Assembly: GCA_003523185.1 (NCBI GenBank)
Contig: DPGN01000052.1
Span: forward strand, 16,207-50,525
Direction: 5' to 3'
From: Halieaceae bacterium
Lineage (GTDB): Bacteria; Pseudomonadota; Gammaproteobacteria; Pseudomonadales; Halieaceae
DNA: 34,319 bases
This document shows, piece after piece, positions 7,603 through 14,517 of this stretch. The stretch's first letter is position 1; each line of letters begins with the position of its first letter. A program made the position numbers and the translations under genes. The notes beneath the pieces are model-generated. The model was not told the origin of the DNA. It saw only the letters and a program-made list of their open reading frames with translations, and made no database searches.

Positions 7603-8730
7603 ATGACGAAAACCACTGCATTTGAGTCATTTTTTAAAAAAGCCTTCGCCTTTCACCGAGACGGGAACTTTCTAGAGGCTGAGAAACAATATCTTTTTGC
7701 TTTGAAAGAAATGCCCTCGTCAGGAGTTGCGCACAGGAATCTTAGTTTAATAAAAACCTACCAAACGGAGGAGGACGAACAATTAGTGACTGCCGCAGCT
7801 CAACTAAATGATGACAATCTTGCTCCCATTGACCGTTATCAAATTCTTTATGCTGTAGGCAAAGCCTTGGACGATCTAGCGGACTACGATCAAGCCTTCG
7901 AATGCTTTAAATCAGCGGGCTTACTTAAAAGGCATCTCGATAATTACAAATATGAGTCAGACAAGGCGATCTTTTACTCTCTCGCTGCTACCGCTGAACG
8001 TGAACTCAAAAATCTAAAACCTCTGTCATTAGACTCCGCAATTCGACCAGTCTTTATTGTTGGTATGCCCAGATCCGGAACCTCTTTAGTTGAACAGATT
8101 CTGTCAATGCACTCGGAGGTCTGTGCACTCGGAGAGCTTGAATATGCGAATAAATATGGATTTAAACTCGCTATTGGCGTGGAACCCCTGAATAGGAAAG
8201 CTTTAAAAACCTTCCGCAGAAAATATCTTGGCGCGGTCACTAAGCATTCACCTTACACACAAGTTTTCACGGATAAAATGCCACTGAATTTTAGATACTT
8301 AAAGCTCTTATCTTTAGCCTTTCCTGAAGCAATATTTGTCCACGTGACTCGAGATCCGCGAGCCGTGTGCTGGTCAAATTTCAGGCACTTTTTTGCCTCT
8401 GATGGCATGCGCTTCAGTAGCACTCTCACCGACATCACAAACTATTACAGAGACTATGGCGATCTTTGCAAGATATGGCAGGGAGACTCAAGTATTAATC
8501 TATTTACTCTGGATTATGAGTCTCTAGTTACAGATCATTCTAGTGAAGTTAAGCGATTGCTTGCACACATCGGTCTTAAATTCGAAAGCTCATGCTTGAC
8601 CCCTGAAAAGAGCAAACGAGCGATTAATACGGCTTCTCAAGCACAGGTAATGAAACCGATTTACACCAATTCATCTAGGCAATGGCTGAACTATTCTGCC
8701 CACTTAAAGCCCTATTTTTTGAGCCTTTAG
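7603..8730 (+). CDS. PAPS-dependent sulfotransferase with short TPR-like N-terminus
   Basis: The 375-residue protein has a helical N-terminal part (1-140) with at least one TPR-like unit (RDGNFLEAEKQYLFALKEMP), then a sulfotransferase domain. The 5'-phosphosulfate-binding loop reads FIVGMPRSGTSLVEQIL (151-167) and the 3'-phosphate-binding segment reads VHVTRDPRAVCWSNF (246-260). Family members transfer sulfate from PAPS to sugars, peptides or lipids; the acceptor here is unknown. The gene starts 21 bp after the inserted tRNA, with no strong Shine-Dalgarno sequence. Its TAG stop (8728-8730) is formed by the TTAGGAG core, so the coding region ends inside the attachment repeat. The C-terminal motif (YTNSSRQWLNY) is where family members usually end, so it is probably not truncated. 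Codon use and base composition are AT-rich. Confidence 0.88.
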   Translation: MTKTTAFESFFKKAFAFHRDGNFLEAEKQYLFALKEMPSSGVAHRNLSLIKTYQTEEDEQLVTAAAQLNDDNLAPIDRYQILYAVGKALDDLADYDQAFECFKSAGLLKRHLDNYKYESDKAIFYSLAATAERELKNLKPLSLDSAIRPVFIVGMPRSGTSLVEQILSMHSEVCALGELEYANKYGFKLAIGVEPLNRKALKTFRRKYLGAVTKHSPYTQVFTDKMPLNFRYLKLLSLAFPEAIFVHVTRDPRAVCWSNFRHFFASDGMRFSSTLTDITNYYRDYGDLCKIWQGDSSINLFTLDYESLVTDHSSEVKRLLAHIGLKFESSCLTPEKSKRAINTASQAQVMKPIYTNSSRQWLNYSAHLKPYFLSL

Positions 8731-8733
8731 GAG
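8727..8733. repeat. Right 7-bp direct repeat (att core), TTAGGAG
   Basis: Second copy of the core, identical to 7367-7373. Its bases TAG serve as the stop codon of the sulfotransferase, and on the minus strand it is the anticodon loop of the 5' tRNA half. The flanks resemble each other in the way expected for recombined att sites: right of this core is GCAAACGCTC, right of the left core is CGAAACGGTC (seven of ten identical). Confidence 0.8.
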
Positions 8734-8764
8734 GCAAACGCTCTTCCAACTGAGCTACAACGGC
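8727..8764 (-). pseudogene. 5' half of disrupted tRNA-Arg(CCT)
   Basis: Minus strand from 8764: acceptor 5' strand GCCGTTG (8764-8758), TA, D-arm GCTC/AGTTGGAA/GAGC, G, anticodon-stem 5' strand TTTGC (8738-8734), and loop CTCCTAA (8733-8727). Beyond the loop the sequence reads AGGCT and cannot pair with TTTGC. Joined to 7373-7329 it gives a full tRNA: the acceptor pairs in seven of seven positions (one G-T), the anticodon stem in five of five (one G-T), and the D and T arms are canonical. The host tRNA was therefore intact before insertion. Confidence 0.9.
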
Positions 8765-8826
8765 ACGGTGCTTAGTCTAGGGCAGGTTCACTCAAAACTC
8801 TAACGCCGAACTTTCGATCGATAAGG

Positions 8827-10209
8827 TTACCCAGCCGTTAGTGCAGAATACGTGGGCTGATCGACCGTAAGACGACCTGCAACGTTCAATCGCAGGTGCT
8901 GGTGTAATGCACGCGCATCAGGGAAAACTCCACTTCGTAGGGCATGTACGAGCTTCCAGCGCAATTCAGGTAGCTCCCCTTCTCCAACCAACGACATCAG
9001 GCGACACAACTCCTGTGCCTCTAGCGTAGGGGTCAGCTGCAGCTCTCGCTCGGCAATCGCTAGAGAGTTCATGGCTACGCGGAGCAAAAACTTGTCAGCA
9101 CCGTGCAGGCTCTCAAGAACCGATGTTTTAAGGTGTGTCCTTACTGAGCTCAGAAGCTCGACCGATGTCGGTAAGTCCGTCGCTTCTCGTTCCGGTCTTC
9201 CGGAGTCAATGTCGCCCGGGATCAAAAGGTGTACGCAATCCATCTGCGCCTCCGAGCTCCGCCGACCAATCACCGGACGTTCAACCGAGGGGGTTTCGCC
9301 TGTACGCCAGGTCTTTGCCATACCTAAGGTGGTGACAGACCACCAAAATGACCCGAAAACCTCCCAGAAATGGAGCGCATCCCTATCGACGCAACTGCCT
9401 GACGCAGCCTCATAGCCCGCTACCAGGTCATCCACAGCACCGAAGCCACCGACGGGCAAGTCACGCCGACCGAAGCGCCATGAGTTAACGCAAAGCCAGC
9501 CCAGATCACGCATAGGATCACCCAAATGACAGAGTTCCCAATCAAGAACGGCCGTTATGCCCTGTTCTGACACCATGAGGTTGCCATTTCTAAAATCACC
9601 ATGGACCAGTGCACTGTCCGACTCAGGAGGTAGATTGCTGAGTAGCCATTGCGCAGTGAAATCAATCATTGGCTGCGGCGTCTCTAACGTTATGTAGGCC
9701 TCCCAGGTCTCCCGAACAAGTTCTGCAGGCGATACCGAGTGCAGCACTTCCTGCAACCGATTTGGGACCTCTATCGCGTGAATCCGAGCCAGTGCTTGCC
9801 CGCATTCAAAGGCGAGATTCTCTCGGGCGCTTTCGAGCTCGGCTGACTTAACGATGCGCTGACCCATGGTTTCGCCCTGAAGCCATTCCATAAGGTAGCC
9901 ATCGCCCAAGCCGTCAGTTGAGTGCAGCGATTCAATCACCTTGGGTACGGGCACGTCAGCCGAAGACGCCAATTCGAGCAGCTCTGCCTCGACGCTGGGA
10001 GTCACCTGACCATAAGAGGAACGCTCAAGCCCTGGCTGTGCGCGGCGAAGAGCATAGTCGGCCTCATGCCCTTCTCGGTGACGGACACTAACTCTGAACG
10101 TTTGCTGAGAAGCGCCTGCCGTCAGCTGCTGAACGTCGATGAGCTGAGCGCCAGGAAACGTCCGCCCGATAAATTGGCCTATTTGCGCGTTGAACTCGGC
10201 GTCAAGCAC
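8827..10209 (-). CDS. APH/ACAD10-like phosphotransferase with C-terminal DUF6285
   Basis: The 460-residue protein has a protein-kinase-like aminoglycoside phosphotransferase fold: catalytic loop VHGDFRNGN (202-210) and metal-binding LDWELCHLGDP (222-232). A C-terminal helical segment (about 350-450) looks like DUF6285. Such proteins are regularly encoded beside acyl-CoA dehydrogenases and resemble the N-terminal domain of ACAD10/11, which phosphorylates hydroxyacyl-CoA substrates. A catabolic kinase role is thus more likely than antibiotic resistance. The GTG start lies two bases after the TAA of the upstream acyl-CoA dehydrogenase gene, showing tight coupling. Confidence 0.85.
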   Translation of the reverse strand: MLDAEFNAQIGQFIGRTFPGAQLIDVQQLTAGASQQTFRVSVRHREGHEADYALRRAQPGLERSSYGQVTPSVEAELLELASSADVPVPKVIESLHSTDGLGDGYLMEWLQGETMGQRIVKSAELESARENLAFECGQALARIHAIEVPNRLQEVLHSVSPAELVRETWEAYITLETPQPMIDFTAQWLLSNLPPESDSALVHGDFRNGNLMVSEQGITAVLDWELCHLGDPMRDLGWLCVNSWRFGRRDLPVGGFGAVDDLVAGYEAASGSCVDRDALHFWEVFGSFWWSVTTLGMAKTWRTGETPSVERPVIGRRSSEAQMDCVHLLIPGDIDSGRPEREATDLPTSVELLSSVRTHLKTSVLESLHGADKFLLRVAMNSLAIAERELQLTPTLEAQELCRLMSLVGEGELPELRWKLVHALRSGVFPDARALHQHLRLNVAGRLTVDQPTYSALTAG

Positions 10210-10211
10210 CG

Positions 10212-11477
10212 TTAACTGACGCCTTTGGGCTTTCTCTGCCCCATAAATCCAAACAGATAGCCCGCGACACGTCGCTTTTGAATTTCATCGGCTCCCTCGG
10301 TAATTCGATACCGTCGGTGGTGTCGGTAAATATGTTCAAACGGCTTATAGCGCGAGTATCCAATGCCACCATGAACCTGCATCGCCGTGTCCGCCGCCTC
10401 ACAACACAGCTGGTTGGCTTGATAGTTACACATCGAGACTTTATCAGAGACAGAGAACGCACCATCCCGATCCATCAACCAGGCCGTTTTGTGGATGAGT
10501 GCTCTCAGCATTTCGCAGCGTGCTTGAAGATCAACCAACGGAAACTGAATCGCCTGATTGGTGGCGAGCGCTTTGCCAAAGGGCTTTCGGTGCTTCGCGT
10601 ATTCAACGGCTTCGTTCACACAATACTGAGCGGCCCCGAGACTGGATGCGGCCTGCCTAATGCGGTTTTCATTAAAAAAGTGCTGCACTACCTGTAGGCC
10701 CCGTCCTTCACCTGCAAAGATGGCGCTATCAGGTACACGCACATTGGTAAAACGAACCCGAGCATGGTCAGACGGCATATTGAAGGTCCAGAGGTACTCT
10801 TCAACCTCAACGCCCGGCGAATCCATGGGCACCAAAAACGCGGTTATGCCAACGGCATCACCTGCTCCGCCTGAGGTGCGAGCCATCACCATATCGCTAT
10901 GCGCCTTATGAACACCTGTATTCCAGGTCTTTACCCCATTGATGACCCAGTCATCACCATCCCGAACGGCAACGGTTTCCATGTGCGTGGCGTCGGAGCC
11001 GTGATCCGGTTCGGTAATGCCAAACGCGAATCCACGTGTTGCACTTTTAAGCCCGGGCAACCACTCTGCCTGCTGCTCAGGTGTACCGTACTCAAGCATC
11101 AGCAACAGGCCAATGTTGTTACCTACGATCGAGTGCTCGTTTTGCAAGTCGTTATGCAAACCCAGCCCCATAGCGGCTAGATGCTCGCGAATAATGGCCA
11201 TGCCAAGATTGCCGCCGTCTCGCCCGCCGTGCTCGCGGGGAAACGGGTAACTGAAGATACCGGCGGCTATAGCGCGGCGCTTAGCCTCCCCCAACAACGC
11301 TTCCCACTCTTCGTTGGGAAGCCCATCGCGTTCCCAGTCCGTCCTAGCATCCTCTCGTCGATGGTCAAAAAATCGAATGTTGTCGTTACTGTTCTCGAGT
11401 GGTTTGATCTCGCGCTCAATAAAACGATCCACCTCCTCTAGAAAAAGGCGGATGTCCTCGGGGATATCGAAATTCAT
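10212..11477 (-). CDS. Acyl-CoA dehydrogenase
   Basis: The 421-residue flavoenzyme has the three ACAD regions: an N-terminal helical part, a middle beta domain (GFAFGITEPDHGSDATHME near 150-168, VINGVKTWNTGVHKA), and a C-terminal helical domain ending MQVHGGIGYSRYKPFEHIYR and ITEGADEIQ. It should catalyse alpha,beta-dehydrogenation of an acyl-CoA with FAD. The length fits the ACAD10/11-like bacterial group, and pairing with the adjacent phosphotransferase supports oxidation of 4-hydroxy or otherwise modified acyl-CoAs. That role is inferred from context. The ATG is at 11477 and the downstream kinase gene begins two bases after its stop. Confidence 0.93.
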   Translation of the reverse strand: MNFDIPEDIRLFLEEVDRFIEREIKPLENSNDNIRFFDHRREDARTDWERDGLPNEEWEALLGEAKRRAIAAGIFSYPFPREHGGRDGGNLGMAIIREHLAAMGLGLHNDLQNEHSIVGNNIGLLLMLEYGTPEQQAEWLPGLKSATRGFAFGITEPDHGSDATHMETVAVRDGDDWVINGVKTWNTGVHKAHSDMVMARTSGGAGDAVGITAFLVPMDSPGVEVEEYLWTFNMPSDHARVRFTNVRVPDSAIFAGEGRGLQVVQHFFNENRIRQAASSLGAAQYCVNEAVEYAKHRKPFGKALATNQAIQFPLVDLQARCEMLRALIHKTAWLMDRDGAFSVSDKVSMCNYQANQLCCEAADTAMQVHGGIGYSRYKPFEHIYRHHRRYRITEGADEIQKRRVAGYLFGFMGQRKPKGVS

Positions 11478-11574
11478 AGCTAAGTGTGTCTTGTTGTTAT
11501 TACCTGTTTCACGTTACTCACCATTATAGGCAAACACAAACGCGATACAGAAGTGAACGCGACTTCGCTTTACA

Positions 11575-13800
11575 TTAGAAGCCGCCGCCGCCACCGCCGC
11601 CACCGCCACCGCCGCCGAAGCCACCGCCGCCGCTGGCAGAGGGAGGGGAATAGCCGACGCCACTGGTGACCGAGTCACTGAATGATGATGTCCAAGTAGA
11701 TCGACCTCCCCATCGACTCGAGGAGCGATAATCGTACCAACTCATTTGCTCCCCGATCGTGCCGTCTCTCATCCATCGCGCTAACTCATCCGCAAACTGA
11801 TCAATCCACTCTGCCTCGAGCTTAAGCGCATAGGCATAAGGATAAAGCCGTGCGAATTGCTCTGGTGTTTTAGTTGGGGTCAAGCGTTGGTTCAACTTCT
11901 CCTCGGCTGCAGCAATGTACATTCTTAGGCCTTTGACTTGGGCAATAGCGCGCGTTCCTTGTACGGTAGGGCTATCAATGATCTTAGACATCAAAAAGGC
12001 GGAGAAACCCAACCCGTAAGCAATAGCGCCTGGGAAAAGAAGCAACACGAGTGCTTGCCATAGCGGCCATGTTTCTTCGGCATAAGCTGCCACAACATAG
12101 AATTGGAGCGCGCAAGCTAAAAAGGAGCAAAGGACAAAATCAGTGACCAGCCCTGAGGGCCGTCCACTAAAGGACGCTTTATTGATCATCCACTTCTCAC
12201 GCATTCCCATCAGTAATCCTGGAAGAAACACGCTGAAACAAACAAACCCTGCCGACATCAACTGCTCATTTCGCTTTAGAAATGAGTCGCTCTGCACTAA
12301 GTCCATGACAAACAGCGCGGTGACAAGCGCCAATAGCCAAAAAAAGATCTTATGTCCAAGTCGCCATTCGAACAGGTCCGCTCCCAGTTCTTTATCTAGA
12401 TGAGCAGTTAGTGCATCCTGCGCAAGGGTCAACATCCCTTGTTGTGCCTCTAGCACCCTTTCATCATCAGGATCAGTCGTCGTTTTCAGAAGCAGACACT
12501 CATCGCTGCTACCCATTAACTTTTCGAGAACTACACGCTCACCGGCCGATAATTCATCATCAGGCAAACCTGTGCGTTTTAGTAGCGTCCCTTTAATATG
12601 CTTGTCATCGATATTAATGACCCCTTTGGTGGCGGCACTGACAATGGCCGTGACCATGAGATGTGTAGGGTCTGCAAATCCAAATTGATAAACGTATCGC
12701 ACGCCTGCAGCAGAGAGTCCTCTGGGGGCATCGTAAAGCGGAACGACTGTCTTAGGTGGCGGATCGATGCCCACCCTTCGCCACACCATGATCATCAAAC
12801 CAATGGCTAAACTGGCAATACCTATGGGCCCAACAACGTGGCTCCCCGGTTTGGTCGTTACCCAGGTAATAAAGCCCTGATCATTAATAGCAGTCCCCGA
12901 TATTAGGCTATTTGCCAAATCAGCCGTAGGATACTTCTCGGCAACCGGTACGAGATCCGACCTCGTTTTTACCATCAGTGTGATACCGTGTTTTGCCAAC
13001 AGGTCATTGGCTGTGACTCGAACCATGTTGTCTTCAGGTCGCTGCCACGCCGCATTAACGAAATTGTGATCGGCACCAAAACGGCCACTCTTTATCTCAA
13101 TATCTCGCGTCACAAAACCTTCTGGAAAGTGGACTTCAATCTCCGCAGACCGAATGGGAAAGGCCCAATGAAAGGGAATGACGTTCCAGTAAAGTAGATC
13201 GTGGTCTTCATACTGAAGAATAGCTTTAGACACGCGGTATTTGAGCTCGTAGGTATACCATCTGCCCGTCGTAAGACGCTGGCTTTTGCTACCCATATAG
13301 ATCTGGTAAAAACTGGAGCCTCCCTCGGTAAACCAGTTTCGGAAAGGGAGACCGTCTCGTTTTACGGAAATAACATCATAGGGATTCGATGGCTGATATC
13401 GCTCAACATTCAGTAGTGAGAATTCGCGATAGATACCTCTTTTTATCTGCCGACCCAGTGCGTAAGCATCAATCGTCTCGGTAACCTCTAAGCTGCCATC
13501 CCTCTGAACATCGATTTGAACACCATAGAACCCCAAGGTCTCTCGACTTGGCGTGCGACTAGGCCGGCGCAACCTGGCCTCTTCTAACGCGCTTATAGAA
13601 GTGGCTTCGAGCTCGGTGTTTACCTCCACCGTAAGGCGCGCGGCGAGCTCACTATCGATATCAGATGCACTGGGTAGACCCGACTCAGCATCAATCTCTA
13701 TTATTGAAGTTTGCGCAGACACCCCCGTCATGAAGAAGGCAAGAACTAGCCCAAGGCTGCACGTAATGGAACGAAGTATCATGTTGCGCATCAACGCCAT
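11575..13800 (-). CDS. DUF2207-family membrane protein with glycine-rich tail
   Basis: The 741-residue protein has a signal peptide (about 1-30), a large extracytoplasmic DUF2207 domain (about 90-310, including YGVQIDVQRDGSLEVTETID and RGIYREFSLLN), a membrane segment near 325-345, a cytoplasmic region, and a cluster of hydrophobic segments between about 480 and 615. It ends with a cytoplasmic region and a C-terminal run of glycines interrupted by phenylalanine. This architecture is typical of DUF2207 proteins encoded next to LemA. The function is unknown; a role in the cell envelope is suggested by topology only. It follows lemA by 11 bp on the same strand. Confidence 0.88.
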   Translation of the reverse strand: MALMRNMILRSITCSLGLVLAFFMTGVSAQTSIIEIDAESGLPSASDIDSELAARLTVEVNTELEATSISALEEARLRRPSRTPSRETLGFYGVQIDVQRDGSLEVTETIDAYALGRQIKRGIYREFSLLNVERYQPSNPYDVISVKRDGLPFRNWFTEGGSSFYQIYMGSKSQRLTTGRWYTYELKYRVSKAILQYEDHDLLYWNVIPFHWAFPIRSAEIEVHFPEGFVTRDIEIKSGRFGADHNFVNAAWQRPEDNMVRVTANDLLAKHGITLMVKTRSDLVPVAEKYPTADLANSLISGTAINDQGFITWVTTKPGSHVVGPIGIASLAIGLMIMVWRRVGIDPPPKTVVPLYDAPRGLSAAGVRYVYQFGFADPTHLMVTAIVSAATKGVINIDDKHIKGTLLKRTGLPDDELSAGERVVLEKLMGSSDECLLLKTTTDPDDERVLEAQQGMLTLAQDALTAHLDKELGADLFEWRLGHKIFFWLLALVTALFVMDLVQSDSFLKRNEQLMSAGFVCFSVFLPGLLMGMREKWMINKASFSGRPSGLVTDFVLCSFLACALQFYVVAAYAEETWPLWQALVLLLFPGAIAYGLGFSAFLMSKIIDSPTVQGTRAIAQVKGLRMYIAAAEEKLNQRLTPTKTPEQFARLYPYAYALKLEAEWIDQFADELARWMRDGTIGEQMSWYDYRSSSRWGGRSTWTSSFSDSVTSGVGYSPPSASGGGGFGGGGGGGGGGGGF
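11581..11631. repeat. GC-rich CCG/CCA triplet tract encoding a poly-glycine tail
   Basis: On the plus strand the tract is an almost unbroken run of gcc, acc and gaa triplets; on the minus strand it encodes four Gly, one Phe and twelve Gly before the final Phe. It is prone to replication slippage, so tail length may vary between strains. Confidence 0.8.
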
Positions 13801-13811
13801 CCCCTCCTCCG

Positions 13812-14390
13812 CTAGCTGAAACTGACCTCGGGTACCGCCGCATCCGCTTCATTCTCGAGCTCGAAAAATTCAGCCGACGCAAAATTGAACATCCCTGCAA
13901 TCAGATTGCCCGGGAACAGTTCCAACGCCGTATTGAAGTCACGTACGGTGCCGTTGTAGTAGCGTCGCGCCTTCTGAATAACATCTTCCAAGTCAGATAG
14001 CTCAGCTTGTAACTGCTGAAAATTCTTATCCGCTTTCAGGTCAGGGTAGTTTTCAGCTACGGCAAACAAGTTCATCAGTGATTTGGCCATGTTGCTCTCA
14101 GCCACCGCCTGCTCGCCTACCGAGCCACGACCGATAGATGCGCGCGCCTGCGTCACCTCCTCGAATACCGAGGACTCGTGCTCTGCATAGCCCTTTACTG
14201 TCGCCACTAGGTTGGGAACAAGGTTAGATCGTCGCTTCAACTGCACTTCAATGCCGCTCCAACCCTCTGAAACCAGGTTCTTTAAGCGAACAAAATTGTT
14301 GTAGGCACCGATAGCCCACAACGCGATAGCCAAAACGACCAGTACAATCAAACCAATAACGCCCAATACCGCCCAAACAGCCGTGCTCAC
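13812..14390 (-). CDS. lemA: LemA family protein
   Basis: The 192-residue protein has an N-terminal transmembrane helix (about 4-28, VWAVLGVIGLIVLVVLAIAL) and a coiled alpha-helical LemA domain with signatures YNNFVRLKN, WSGIEVQLKRRSNLVPNLV and ARRYYNGTVRDFN. LemA proteins are membrane-anchored with unknown function and commonly sit beside TPM or DUF2207 genes, as here. The GTG start is supported by AAGGAG seven bases upstream. A promoter is visible at 14420-14448. lemA and the DUF2207 gene form a two-gene operon. Confidence 0.95.
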   Translation of the reverse strand: MSTAVWAVLGVIGLIVLVVLAIALWAIGAYNNFVRLKNLVSEGWSGIEVQLKRRSNLVPNLVATVKGYAEHESSVFEEVTQARASIGRGSVGEQAVAESNMAKSLMNLFAVAENYPDLKADKNFQQLQAELSDLEDVIQKARRYYNGTVRDFNTALELFPGNLIAGMFNFASAEFFELENEADAAVPEVSFS

Positions 14391-14419
14391 GTCGCGTCTC
14401 CTTATCTTAGACCTTCTTT

Positions 14420-14448
14420 AATATAGGAGCGAAAATTGAGCCCCGCAA
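14420..14448 (-). promoter_or_regulatory. Sigma70-type promoter for lemA-DUF2207
   Basis: On the minus strand, TTGCGG (14448-14443) and TATATT (14425-14420; five of six to consensus) are 17 bp apart. Together with AAGGAG at 14403-14398 this places transcription start about 20-25 bp before the GTG of lemA. The -35 element is weak (TTG matches). Confidence 0.5.
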
Positions 14449-14517
14449 CTTGGGTGCCAGTTGACACTGGCTTCAACATTCGGCGAAATGCAGAAATAGC
14501 AGAATTAGGAAAAACCT

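Larger units (their letters stand above)
7374..8733. mobile_element. 1,360-bp insertion splitting tRNA-Arg(CCT), carrying a replacement tRNA and a sulfotransferase
   Basis: The two TTAGGAG copies are 1,360 bp apart. Removing one copy plus the intervening DNA restores a perfect 76-nt tRNA-Arg(CCT). The insertion holds, left to right, a 130-bp arm with tRNA 5'-half-like sequence and a 9-bp tandem repeat, a sigma70-like promoter, a complete tRNA-Arg(CCT), and a sulfotransferase gene that runs to the right border. No integrase, transposase or terminal inverted repeat is visible, so movement would need a recombinase supplied in trans, or one has been lost. The sulfotransferase section is AT-richer than the genes on either side, consistent with transfer. 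The boundaries are exact only to within the 7-bp repeat (7367-8726 is equivalent). Confidence 0.78.

Noticed and set aside
7279..7616. Short open frames across the tRNA region (7279-7494 plus strand, 7389-7616 minus strand)
   Set aside because: They run through tRNA sequence and attachment arms and have no ribosome site or recognisable protein features.
7603..8730. Sulfotransferase truncated at the right border
   Set aside because: Both PAPS-binding motifs and the usual C-terminal segment are present, and the stop lies in the core that is common to integrated and circular forms. Treated as complete.
7374..8733. Group I intron in the tRNA-Arg(CCT) anticodon loop, as known in some alphaproteobacteria
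   Set aside because: The interval is flanked by a 7-bp direct repeat, contains a complete tRNA and a protein gene on the opposite strand, and shows no recognisable intron core. A self-splicing intron would not need a replacement tRNA. A covariance-model search would settle it.
8827..10209. Aminoglycoside-resistance gene
   Set aside because: The kinase motifs are shared by many APH-fold enzymes; coupling to an acyl-CoA dehydrogenase and the DUF6285 tail point to lipid metabolism.
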